This document shows positions 39,300 to 48,033 of a stretch of DNA of 64,000 nt, one piece after another; positions within the stretch are counted from its first letter, which is position 1, and each line of letters begins with the position of its first letter. The translations under genes were made by a program, and so were the position numbers. The stretch covers positions 90,451 through 154,450 of the forward strand of contig CAKOGP040002325.1 in NCBI GenBank assembly GCA_933822405.4, written 5' to 3'. This DNA comes from Cylindrotheca closterium. Its lineage: Eukaryota > Bacillariophyta > Bacillariophyceae > Bacillariales > Bacillariaceae. The notes beneath the pieces are model-generated. The model saw only the letters and a list, made by a program, of their open reading frames with translations, was not told the DNA's origin and searched no databases.

Positions 39300-39815
39300 T
39301 ATATAAGGATCGATTTTTGTTGTGCTGTCATCATTATGCGCACCCACCTTGTCACCCGTCGTGTCATCCTGCTGATAGTCCTCAGGTATACACCATTTCA
39401 TCAAGTCATCTTTGAAGAGTAATGAATCATCGAAAACAAAAACATCAAGAGATTTGCTTGGATAGTAACTGGAGAAAGACAAGCGGATCACTGTTTGCCG
39501 CTCAAATGATGTACTACACAGAGTTCTAGGTGAATTGTCGTCGTGATTGTTTGAAAATATATTACCCCATGTGTTAGTTGTAGGCACGGGCGCACAATCA
39601 GAAAGGGCAAGAAATGGATACTTGTCATTCAATCCAGTCAGATTGTTGACAGTATATATAGGAGCAAATTCATCCTGAAAATAAACAAGCTTCCTGCAGA
39701 TTATCGATGTAATGGATGGACAAAAATTCTTCATTTGTCCTTGCTGGTGGCAACAGAGAATGGTTGGATGTACTGTATACTTAATACTGGACGGAAGCTG
39801 GATTGATTCAAACAT
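39120..39815 (-). CDS. doubtful hypothetical protein overlapping the acetate kinase 3' end
   Basis: An open frame of 231 codons starts at an ATG at 39815. The part outside acetate kinase (about 170 residues, with TVNNLTGLNDKYPFLALSD and SFERQTVIRLSFSSYYPSKSL) has a balanced composition unlike random frames. The last 180 bp run antisense through acetate kinase coding sequence, which is suspicious. Possible 3' splice signals (CTGCAG, TTTTCAG near 39676-39695) suggest the real gene, if any, may be spliced. No family is recognised. Confidence 0.3.
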   Translation of the reverse strand: MFESIQLPSSIKYTVHPTILCCHQQGQMKNFCPSITSIICRKLVYFQDEFAPIYTVNNLTGLNDKYPFLALSDCAPVPTTNTWGNIFSNNHDDNSPRTLCSTSFERQTVIRLSFSSYYPSKSLDVFVFDDSLLFKDDLMKWCIPEDYQQDDTTGDKVGAHNDDSTTKIDPYILWCKRVYNLYGLGGNFKFFIGRNHKQVDLAGGGLEFHHRTFHFSGAIILVGIHNNAKGF

Positions 39816-40819
39816 TCATTGAAAAATAGCATGGGGAATATAACAATAGTCGTTGTACCTCACTATGATCCAGGGCATATTGTAAGTTTATTCGCGAACT
39901 TGATGATGATGATGATGATCATGCATCTACTATCTGGAGAGAATAAGAATAAAAAGGGCTGTTAGCCAACCATCATTGCTTGAGAATACAGTTCGACGAT
40001 ATTATTGGTTGCTTCATGTTCCTGAAAGTCAGTGGTTTATCGAGTTATATTGGTTCTTCAAAAAGGATAAAATCCCATCAGAATCAATTGGAAGTATAGA
40101 TATTTCGTCATTCTTTCCTTTTGCTGCAGTCGCCGTAGCCGCAGAACAGCACCAACCAACATGAAAACGCACCTCTCATGGTCACCCATCATGTATCATC
40201 TTTTTTTCTCGTGGATCGCAATGCGTGGAGATAATTCTCAGATTTGACCTTGGACGAGTCCAATGGGTCAAATTACACATGTATTTTACTTAGAGCAAGT
40301 TTCAAACCAGCGAAAAATGGCGGTTGAAAGGCTACGTGCGGTACAGTACTCAAATTTAATTGGGCTTCGAATCAAGCCTGTCCGCCCAATATTCGGAAGA
40401 GCGTTGAATGCAAGATTGAGGCGAAACTGACGACCCGGACCTGGGACTTGAAAAACAACGGAGACAATAATAAGGAAGGAACGTTTCAGTTGACAAACAA
40501 GAAGCCTGTGATCATTAGACCCTGTGACACATTCAAGAGAAAGTAACCTTCTATTTGCACTTGCTGTATTCATCAATCGTTGCCGTTTTGACTTGCCGTA
40601 CAATCAATCAGCATCAAACAGTTTCGAACTTGCCTACCGCGGTGATTGCAAAAATTCAGGTGGAAACTTTCAGATCAGAATCCTTCAAATCACATCAAAA
40701 ATCACATTTGAGAAGCTTGAGAATCCATCAGATTGAGAGTTCTACTGTAGACTATACAACTATACAGCTATACAGCTATACAGCTATACAGCTAGACAAA
40801 CACAGCGTCATAAACTATT
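39816..40819. other. intergenic region with a short tandem repeat at its end
   Basis: About 1 kb without a supported gene, including GATGATG runs near 39902-39921. At 40753-40792 the 8-bp unit TATACAGC occurs four times after one variant copy, within the probable leader of the gene at 40820. Confidence 0.6.
40753..40792. repeat. TATACAGC tandem repeat
   Basis: Four perfect 8-bp units plus one variant (TATACAAC) lie 28 bp upstream of the ATG at 40820. Confidence 0.9.
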
Positions 40820-42856
40820 ATGGGGCAGAGCCAATCCTGCATGAAGCAGGATGCCGTCCAAGAGGTTGTGAATCGAGCACCTGATGGATCGACCGGTACT
40901 GGCGATAGCGCAAGCAATCCAACTCTGAATAATTCAAATCTCCCACGCCTGGACAATCCTCATTTGGCCAAGGAACCTGTCATTACCCAAGTCCATCGTC
41001 GTCACAAGGGAGCTCGTCTTCCCAAACAACGTGAACTCATGGTGGCGGGCTTGCAAGTTCGACAGCAACAAGGAGAATCCATTGCCTATTTATTGAATTC
41101 ACTGCCCTATGGAAGTATCATTCAAGTGGAATCCAATACTCATTTGCTCATTGCGCAGCCTGTGCGTCGATTGCAATTGGCGATTTATCAAAATCATTTG
41201 GGCAATGTCCAAATTGCTACTGTCACGTCCCAAGAAGGGATTGTCCCTCCTCGTTTTGCCCAGGGACAAATTTTGGTTACCGTCAATGGAAAATCCATCA
41301 AGACGGTAGATCAAGCGGTGGAAGCATTGAGTGTCCCGGAAAAATTGCTCGTGGTCATGGCCGAAGCACCCCTGGACAAGAAGGATCGACAGCAAATGAA
41401 AGGAACGAGTCGTGTAGTGGACAGTGTCTTGACCAAACAAGACATTCGTCGCAGCAACAGTAGTCTCTTGGATTCTTCTTCTCATCGTCCAGAGGAAGAA
41501 AAATCTCGTGAGGATCGCCACCGACATCATCGAAGAAGACGAAAACACGAACGACGAGGAAGTGGCAGCAGTCATGGCAGCCATGGATCGAACAGAAGCC
41601 GGGGAAGTCATGGCAGCTCCAAAAGCCGTAGTTCTTCCCGCAGATCCTCCTCCAAACCGTCGTCGACGACCCCTCTACGCAACAAGGACAAGGTCATTCC
41701 CACTATTTCCGATCAACAACAACGACAACATATTCGCCGCAATAGCTCGAATAGCAGCATGAGCAGTAGTACGAACGTCGAATCTCGTGGCGGAGGCGAC
41801 AACAAGATTTGGGTCGCCAAGGATAGCAACGGAAGCAACAGTACTCATCCCAGTACAGTCGACAGTAATGGTAATGGTAATGGTAATGGTGACTATGATG
41901 ACAATAAAAAGAAGGCATCATCATCATCATCATCACGTATCGTGCTGAATTCCACCATGGATACATCCAATACCACTGTGGTTTCCTACGATGACAGTCA
42001 ATTGAACGATTCCTTCTTGGTGCTTTCCCCTACCAGTTCGGTTGCCAGTCCAACTAATGATCAAGCGGTACACGTTGTGACTCCAAATAAATCAGTCCAA
42101 AATATCTCCAAGATTGCCAGTTACGATGAGGAAGAACATGGCCATCCATTGGTGTTTCAAACTACCAGTTCGGAAAGTGAGCATGACGATGGACATGCTG
42201 GTGCTGGTGCTGCTGCCAAACCAGCTGATGCAACTGGTGAGGACGAGGATGGTTCCAAATTACTGTCCATCTTGGCGAGGCTCGACAAATTCTTGGACGA
42301 AACCATGATGGAATTGGCCTTTGTCATGATTGAAATGGAAGACCTTCAACACAAACACAACAAACCAATTGGTGATGTGCCTGCTGGTGACGCTGCTGCT
42401 AGTCCTACTGCTAGTCCTACTGCTAGTACTGTTTCTTATCCATCCATGACGGCGGAGCAATTGGAAGCTTTGGAAAAGGATTTGAGACTCAAGATGTTTG
42501 ACATTTTGGAAGCTCGTCAACGGGCACTGGATGTTGACCACAAGAAGTTCAATTCCAAGCCTGTGGCACAGCCCCCCTTGGCATTGCCCACCATTGAAGA
42601 ACAACCCAAATTGACAGCAGCTTCCTATCTCGACCAACAAGTCAAGGAACCCCCCTCACCACCGCCCAAACTTTCCTTGCCGCCGTCTGCGTCCACAAAA
42701 AAGTTGGTAGTGTTGGAGCAACAATTGCTCGAAATGCAAAATGCCAACAAGGCTCTCAAACAGGAACTGGCGCACAAGGATGTTCAATTGAATGAATTCC
42801 AAGAGTTGGACAAGCAAGTCCAACAAAACAAGGAAGTTTCGACAAGGATTCAATAG
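40820..42856 (+). CDS. PDZ-like, probably lipid-anchored protein with disordered middle and C-terminal coiled coil
   Basis: The product is 678 aa, one exon. The N-terminus MGQSQSCMK fits N-myristoylation at Gly2 with a nearby palmitoylatable Cys7. Residues about 85-190 look like a PDZ-type fold: LQVRQQQGESIAYLLNSLPYGSIIQV, then ATVTSQEGIVPPRFAQGQILVTVNGKSIKTVDQAVEAL. A long disordered stretch follows, rich in Arg/Ser/His (SRGSHGSSKSRSSSRRSSS), Asn and Asp. A helical segment lies near 475-505 (LLSILARLDKFLDETMMELAFVMIEMEDL), and the C-terminal 60 residues (LEQQLLEMQNANKALKQELAHK) form a coiled coil. It may be a membrane-associated scaffold; the PDZ call is by pattern only. Confidence 0.75.
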   Translation: MGQSQSCMKQDAVQEVVNRAPDGSTGTGDSASNPTLNNSNLPRLDNPHLAKEPVITQVHRRHKGARLPKQRELMVAGLQVRQQQGESIAYLLNSLPYGSIIQVESNTHLLIAQPVRRLQLAIYQNHLGNVQIATVTSQEGIVPPRFAQGQILVTVNGKSIKTVDQAVEALSVPEKLLVVMAEAPLDKKDRQQMKGTSRVVDSVLTKQDIRRSNSSLLDSSSHRPEEEKSREDRHRHHRRRRKHERRGSGSSHGSHGSNRSRGSHGSSKSRSSSRRSSSKPSSTTPLRNKDKVIPTISDQQQRQHIRRNSSNSSMSSSTNVESRGGGDNKIWVAKDSNGSNSTHPSTVDSNGNGNGNGDYDDNKKKASSSSSSRIVLNSTMDTSNTTVVSYDDSQLNDSFLVLSPTSSVASPTNDQAVHVVTPNKSVQNISKIASYDEEEHGHPLVFQTTSSESEHDDGHAGAGAAAKPADATGEDEDGSKLLSILARLDKFLDETMMELAFVMIEMEDLQHKHNKPIGDVPAGDAAASPTASPTASTVSYPSMTAEQLEALEKDLRLKMFDILEARQRALDVDHKKFNSKPVAQPPLALPTIEEQPKLTAASYLDQQVKEPPSPPPKLSLPPSASTKKLVVLEQQLLEMQNANKALKQELAHKDVQLNEFQELDKQVQQNKEVSTRIQ

Positions 42857-43003
42857 ATTGGGAGTCAGTCAGTCATGAGCTTTGCAGCAATGACATGATT
42901 CATTTTATACTAGCACACTACACTTTCGATAGATATCATTATTGTATTCTACACAAGTAAATAATCATTTTTTGATTTCTACCTTCTACCTACTGCTGTC
43001 ATT

Positions 43004-43447
43004 CTATTGCTCTGGTTGTTGAAACCGACGTTCCGCAGCCATGGCTGCCGCCTTTCTTCGCCGCAGTCGTTCCTCTTGGGACACATTGTTGGTTGCTGCT
43101 GTCTGTGAGTTGTTGTTTTGAGATGCTGCCATGGCAATGTTACTGTTGTTGCCAATACTACCATTTGTATTATTGGCAATACCGCCTCCTCGCAATTGTC
43201 GATCGACTTGACCCGCCGTCAAGGTCCCGGCAATCGCTTGTTGATTTAGATTGAATACGCTATAGGCACTGGCAGTTTCTTCATTGGAAAACTTTTCTCG
43301 CAATCCAAAGACCCAAATTAGGAACAAAATGGAGCCAAAAAAGGCCAGGACGCCCAGATCGGACCAAATCAAGAGTCCCACACACAGGGTCCAAACCGCA
43401 GACGCCACATAGGTAGCCGAGGACTTTTCGTTGGCTGATCGAACCAT
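43004..43447 (-). CDS. SAYSvFN-domain membrane protein (SAYSD1-like)
   Basis: The 147-aa protein contains the diagnostic SAYSVFN motif (residues 60-66), followed by the family-typical AIAGTLTAGQ. Two short hydrophobic segments precede it (about 12-28 and 30-47: TLCVGLLIWSDLGVLAFF and ILFLIWVFGL), and the motif is preceded by LREKFSNEE. The C-terminal 80 residues are Asn/Gln/Ala-rich with a basic end (EERLRRRKAAAMAAERR). In animals SAYSD1 works at ER translocons in UFM1-linked quality control; a similar ER role here is inference. One exon; ATG at 43447. Confidence 0.82.
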   Translation of the reverse strand: MVRSANEKSSATYVASAVWTLCVGLLIWSDLGVLAFFGSILFLIWVFGLREKFSNEETASAYSVFNLNQQAIAGTLTAGQVDRQLRGGGIANNTNGSIGNNSNIAMAASQNNNSQTAATNNVSQEERLRRRKAAAMAAERRFQQPEQ

Positions 43448-44078
43448 ACCTTTTTAAAATGAATGTGAACGAATGAACGAATGAACGAATCAAGCGATCG
43501 ATGTGTAAGCAAGGAGAATCAGCAAGTTGATTGGAACTGTTTGCTACCGTTTGTCTTTTCTGAAGTGCTTGATGTTACTACCTTTGACGTTATATGATGA
43601 TATGATGATGATGGAATATAAGAATATAAGCAGACGAAAACTGGATTTTGAGTCGTCGTAGTCAATCACATAGAGATTTTTACCACCGCACCGATCCTAT
43701 CGTCCACCCCAGACCGATGTACCTATAATAGGGCTAGCGTTTGTATTCCGTAGTCAGTCTCCTTCCTACTATACAGAATCACTAAATGATGATTTCTGCA
43801 GTACTGCTACTATTGGGTTGCCAAAGCCCCAGGAGGGTCATGATCCGCCCACTCGCCACGGTGGCTCGCAGCTTCTTCTTCTTCTTCTTGCATACTACGT
43901 TATACTTGTAGTCCAGCAGTCTTTGGTGAACTATAGGTAGTTTGAGCCCACATATTCGAACCCCAATACATGGTGCAAGGATGCAACGTGCTAGATTACC
44001 TGCTGGAAGTGGTGCGAAGTCATGCATTCCGCGTGGCAATCTAGAAGTGGGTGGGTAGTTGATAGTTCATGGCATCAT
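43448..44078. other. intergenic region
   Basis: The region lies between two minus-strand genes. It holds GAATGAAC repeats near 43466-43488 (leader side), a TTC run near 43872-43890, and a TTCGAACCCC stretch near 43956 that I checked for a tRNA and rejected. No gene is supported. Confidence 0.55.
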
Positions 44079-45068
44079 TCATGCTTTCTTCTTCCCTGCG
44101 GAGATAAAGACCAACCGATCTTCAAAATGCAAAATACCATCCTTGCCCACTCGATCGGCATAATCCTTGGCAATCGTTTCGCAGGCTGCTTCTAGTTCCT
44201 CATCCGAAAAGTTGGAAAAGGTACTCCAAAACTTTCCCTTGACCATGGATTGCCACCGGTCCAGGGGTATTTGACAGGGATATGGCTCCAAGGTCTGTTG
44301 AATATTCACAAAGCCTGCTTCTTTTAATTCATTCATGAAATCGGTCGCACTCGGTTGATTCTCCTTCCATACTTGCCGGGCTTCATCCCAGAGTGGATAA
44401 TCAATCTCCACTTGAGGCCTGGTCACAATGAGCAAGGCCGAATCATCACTACTGTCGCCAGCAGCCTCACTACTTTCAAGGGCATTATAAATTCCTTTGA
44501 AGATTTTCACTCGATCGGCAGCCTTGAAGTGGTGCGCAACCTCTTTGAGTAGAACTTTGTGATAGCCGTTGCGCCAATAAGAATCGTCCGCCTGAACATC
44601 CTCGGAATTATTTTGTTGCATAAAGACTTCGGCAGACTCCTTGACAAAGTCCAAACCCTTGACATCCTTGCCGGACGCGGTGGGATCCAGAAATGGATCG
44701 ACCACAGTGGAGACAAACTTGGAAGGATGGCTGTCCATGAGTGCTTGCGCAAAGTTTCCAGTTCCACCTCCACTACCGGTGTATATATATTATATATATA
44801 CAATATATACATAGAGCAAAATTATACACGTGAGGAAACGAAAATGATTGATGAATGTAACTAAAAGAGATGAAATTCTAATTGGTCAACAACAGCTGCA
44901 GACTTACATGTCAATCAATCTGCAGGGAGGCGACGCATCTCCCAACTTGAGCCGCGTACCAACCAAGTCCACCAAATGTTGCATGTACGTGCCGGGCTCA
45001 TAAAAGTATGCTTCTTCATAAGACTCGTTGGAATGTGCTTCGTAGTGAGATGACGTGGTGTTAGTCAT
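44079..45068 (-). CDS. class I SAM-dependent methyltransferase
   Basis: Exons are 45068-44908 and 44772-44079. The 135-bp GTAAGT...GGTAG intron, with a TA-rich palindrome, splits the Ile codon directly before the SAM-binding glycine loop; the product is 284 aa. Motif I reads LIDIGGGTGNFAQAL (about residues 51-65) once spliced. Later motifs include STVVDPFLD, the ADDSYWRNGYHKVLLKEVAHHF acidic/post-I region and ALLIVTRPQVEIDYPLW. The end AGFVNIQQTLEPYPCQIP and FEDRLVFISAGKKKA fits the beta-hairpin of this fold. The methyl acceptor is unknown. The N-terminus MTNTTSSHYEAHSNESYEEAYFYEPG has no signal peptide. Confidence 0.85.
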
Positions 45069-45675
45069 GGTGAAGGTGTGGGTGGATGGGTATATTGACA
45101 ACTGTAAGTGTAGCTGTTGTGAAGGAATGCAATGGATGGAGGCCAATGAAATTGAAAATATAATGTCGATGTTGCGTATTTTCGCAGTCGGATGAATCAA
45201 ACATGATACAACAACAGAGATTAGATATGATGATCGCACAGTTACTCTGTATGGTACAATAGTGTAATTTATTGTGTTGTAAGAGAATTCATTGGACTTT
45301 TTTCGAGCTCTTTAAAAATAATCTAGATTCTAAATTTTTTTGTGCTTTATAATGATGAATGGATCACCACCAGTGAGTGACTCGTCTCCGTTCGATAAGG
45401 CAATGCCCTCTTGATATACTTCATTGTTTTGGTAATTTTTTGCTGAAGTGGTTATTCGGAATCCGTAAATCAAGATTTCCATCGCCTTCACAACGTCAGC
45501 CCTACTGTTGTAAAGCGACTTCAGTTTGGGTGTCTGAAACTTATTCAGGGCCGCACCATTTCTACCCCGTGGACCAGAAATGCCTACAGACAGAGCATTC
45601 TTCAAGCAGCTTTTCCCTCTGAAGTAATATAATAACCAATATTGCATACCTAAGAATACAGACTTTCATCAGTCT
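45069..45675. other. intergenic region
   Basis: The region lies between the methyltransferase start and the ferredoxin stop, both on the minus strand. A minus-strand frame of about 105 codons at 45330-45647 has no recognisable feature and I do not call it a gene. Confidence 0.5.
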
Positions 45676-46371
45676 CTACTTCTGGTCCGGTGGAGACTTG
45701 CTGTCCAAAAGGTATTCGAGGTTCCCAAACCATAATTCGGCGTCGTACCCTTCCGCTAGTTCATCTGTATCTTGTCCCCAGAAACCAGTTCTCTTGCGAA
45801 TCACAATATCGTCTTTTACCTGCACCTGACAGGCCAATCTCAAGTTGGGCGATTGATCCGGTGATCCATGGGGCGGAAAGTTCAGTCGCAACCGTTCCTT
45901 GGTGTTGCGTTCAGCAGGTACGATCGCATCATCATTGCCTTCAATTTCTACAGCACAGGTTCCACAAGTGCCTAATCCTCGGCAATTGATCAGTCGCGCA
46001 CGACCATTGTGCGGACTGACACCTCTTCTAAGCAAGGCTCTCCTTAAAACTTCTCCCTTTTGGACTTTCAATGACGTTTGTTTGGAGGCTGTTTCCAAAG
46101 TCACATTCACCATGTCGCTCTCCCCATTCGTCTCTTTTCCATCATCATATTTTGTCGTCGTCGTCGAGAATACGGCAATATCACGGTTTCGGTCCACGGT
46201 ACGATCCAATATCGAGGTAAAAGGTGCCGACACAACGGATGACGACGTGGTCCTCATTCTTCTTGACGACGAAGAATGACAAGCGAAGTGACGATGTGGC
46301 ATCCATCCAAGGGATTTGCGAAGAACCATCATCGACATGGCAATAATAGCTTTGTTGTGGATCATTACCAT
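45676..46371 (-). CDS. 2Fe-2S ferredoxin-type protein, organelle-targeted
   Basis: This is a ferredoxin-fold protein with one 2Fe-2S cluster for electron transfer. The cluster ligands are visible as C-R-G-L-G-T-C-G-T-C (C-x5-C-x2-C) and a fourth Cys in LRLACQVQV, about 42 residues after the third. The start is uncertain: the frame is open to an ATG at 46458, but the ATG at 46371 gives an N-terminus rich in Ser, Arg and hydrophobic residues (SMMVLRKSLGWMPHRHF) more like a mitochondrial or plastid presequence. With this start the length is 231 aa. A C-terminal extension of about 45 residues (GFWGQDTDELAEGYDAELWFGNLEYLL) is longer than in simple ferredoxins. The redox partner is unknown. Confidence 0.85.
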   Translation of the reverse strand: MVMIHNKAIIAMSMMVLRKSLGWMPHRHFACHSSSSRRMRTTSSSVVSAPFTSILDRTVDRNRDIAVFSTTTTKYDDGKETNGESDMVNVTLETASKQTSLKVQKGEVLRRALLRRGVSPHNGRARLINCRGLGTCGTCAVEIEGNDDAIVPAERNTKERLRLNFPPHGSPDQSPNLRLACQVQVKDDIVIRKRTGFWGQDTDELAEGYDAELWFGNLEYLLDSKSPPDQK

Positions 46372-46458
46372 GTGTTTCAATGTAGACTCTGGGGTTATTG
46401 CAAGAAGACACTTACTGCTATTGATCGTCGTTATCTCCACTCTTTCTTGATATATCAT

Positions 46459-46819
46459 AGGTATGTGACAGCGAGCGTGCGCGCTTGCGAAGTCAAATTG
46501 TGGTCAGTCGAAGGAATCAATCAATCCCGCATTCATTGCAATATCAATCAATCGTCGCATATGCGGGATTGATTGAATGATTCGCAATGCTGACGCTCTA
46601 CCGATAGGAAGGGAACAACTTTAAACAAGACGGTCTGAAGAGAAAGAAAAATATGCATTCTATATATTGCATCGGTAGTATGTGGTGGTCTCGTCTTTGG
46701 TCACTTGCTCTCGGTACCTACTTTATCGTCATCTCGTCGTCGTCGGAGTCCCAGAGCAGGAGCAGCCACGACCCTGCACCACTCGTCGTTAGCTTGGATG
46801 AAAGGAGGATCATCCGAGC
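46459..46819. other. intergenic region with inverted repeat
   Basis: The region lies upstream of the ferredoxin gene and downstream of the HIG1-like gene. The notable feature is the inverted repeat at 46517-46576. No gene is seen. Confidence 0.55.
46517..46576. repeat. perfect 16-bp inverted repeat
   Basis: The left arm TCAATCAATCCCGCAT (46517-46532) is the exact reverse complement of 46561-46576, with 28 bp between them. It lies 60-150 bp upstream of the ferredoxin start region. Confidence 0.9.
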
Positions 46820-47563
46820 TTAATGCTTATTAATATCATGGTTATGTTGGCGTTGTTCGGCAAATCGCTTGGCTTCTTCATCAATGTTGAATAGCATGCG
46901 CTCCCTGGTGGCTCTCATTTCTTCGACTCGTTCTTCGACCTGTTCGTCGGTGATGTAGCGGCCACCGCGATCCATCATTTCCTTGAGGGCCATGATTCCC
47001 AACAAGGTGGCAATGACAGTAGCTTGCCCAAAGACACGAGTGTGAAGAATCTTCAATTGTTGTGGCAAATGACTCTTTCTACTTTCGGAAAAGTAGATTG
47101 CGCTGACTGCCGGGACACCGAATCCGGCAATGCACTTGAAGGGGTTCATTTGGATGTAATTGGCAGCCTGATGGAAGGGTGTCAACTCGGGAACCATACG
47201 AACTCCTGACTCCATTACCGATTTGCGGTACAGGTCGTGTAGTTCCGCGTCCTTGGCATAGTTGTTCTTAACATGCTCGGCCCAAGCAACCGTCTTCATG
47301 TTGCTCTCTGTTTCAGCGGCGAGTTCCTCCATTCCATCAATGAGCTTGGTTTCACTGACAAATGCAAAGGCGAAAAGTGCAGGCATGATGACCATTGCTG
47401 TTCGGGATTGAACGTTTGTAACTTTTCGAAAGGTGGGGTTTTTCAACGCCATGTACATGGCGCCCAAGGAAGGAACAAAAACCATGAATCCGTTCATGTA
47501 GCCTTCATTCATGGATTTGCCGACGACTTCATCGGATTTGCTGAGGGGTGTTAGAGAGGCCAT
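46820..47563 (-). CDS. HIG1-domain-like mitochondrial membrane protein
   Basis: The product is 247 aa, one exon, ATG at 47563. The C-terminal third (about residues 140-205, NPFKCIAGFGVPAVSAIYFSES then QQLKILHTRVFGQATVIATLLGIMAL) has the pattern of the HIG1/RCF1 domain: two membrane helices joined by a loop with the HTRV-GQ core. Such proteins act on respiratory supercomplexes in the inner mitochondrial membrane. An additional N-terminal pair of hydrophobic segments (NGFMVFVPSLGAMYMAL and MVIMPALFAFAFVSE) and a charged helical tail (RVEEMRATRERMLFNIDEEAKRF, in parts) extend it beyond short HIG1 proteins. The family call is by eye. Confidence 0.65.
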   Translation of the reverse strand: MASLTPLSKSDEVVGKSMNEGYMNGFMVFVPSLGAMYMALKNPTFRKVTNVQSRTAMVIMPALFAFAFVSETKLIDGMEELAAETESNMKTVAWAEHVKNNYAKDAELHDLYRKSVMESGVRMVPELTPFHQAANYIQMNPFKCIAGFGVPAVSAIYFSESRKSHLPQQLKILHTRVFGQATVIATLLGIMALKEMMDRGGRYITDEQVEERVEEMRATRERMLFNIDEEAKRFAEQRQHNHDINKH

Positions 47564-48033
47564 CTTTGTGTTATATTGTATGTTGTGATTACAGAGGTGT
47601 GTTTGTTTCTCTTGTTTCGTGTTTTGTGAGGGCGAAGAAAGTTGTCGTCGTTTTCAGTACTGTTGCTTCGATTTCTGCTCAGGCCAAAATCATCGGGGTT
47701 CTGGTTGCAGTGAGGCCTTTTTCTGGGACCGCCGCATGATCCGAATGAATGGATGATTTTCGGTGGTGGCATTTACTATGGGAAACCAAAATGTTTTTTC
47801 CGAAGGAAAGCTTCCCGCTTGTTCTTGTACGCGAAAACCATCTAACACGCGGAGAAAAGTGACAGCTTGGAAGTGCAAAATCCGAACTACGCGATATTTT
47901 TAAAAAAATAAATATTTCGTACCGGATAAAACTGAAAATGCAGAACTTTCGGGCGTTTCTATTGCCATACATGGTAGCGCTTCCTGTAGTTGGTCAGTCA
48001 GTTGGCAACCAAGAATGAATCATCTCCAATCGA
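47564..48033. other. intergenic region
   Basis: The region lies between the HIG1-like gene start and the PPR gene stop, both on the minus strand. No gene is supported. Confidence 0.5.

Noticed and set aside
43930..44010. tRNA-like TTCGAA stretch on the minus strand
   Set aside because: The bases flanking the loop do not pair into a T stem, and no matching acceptor or D arm is found.
45330..45647. A 105-codon minus-strand frame
   Set aside because: No signal, domain, repeat or duplicate supports it, and it lies in an AT-rich gap between two genes of the same strand.
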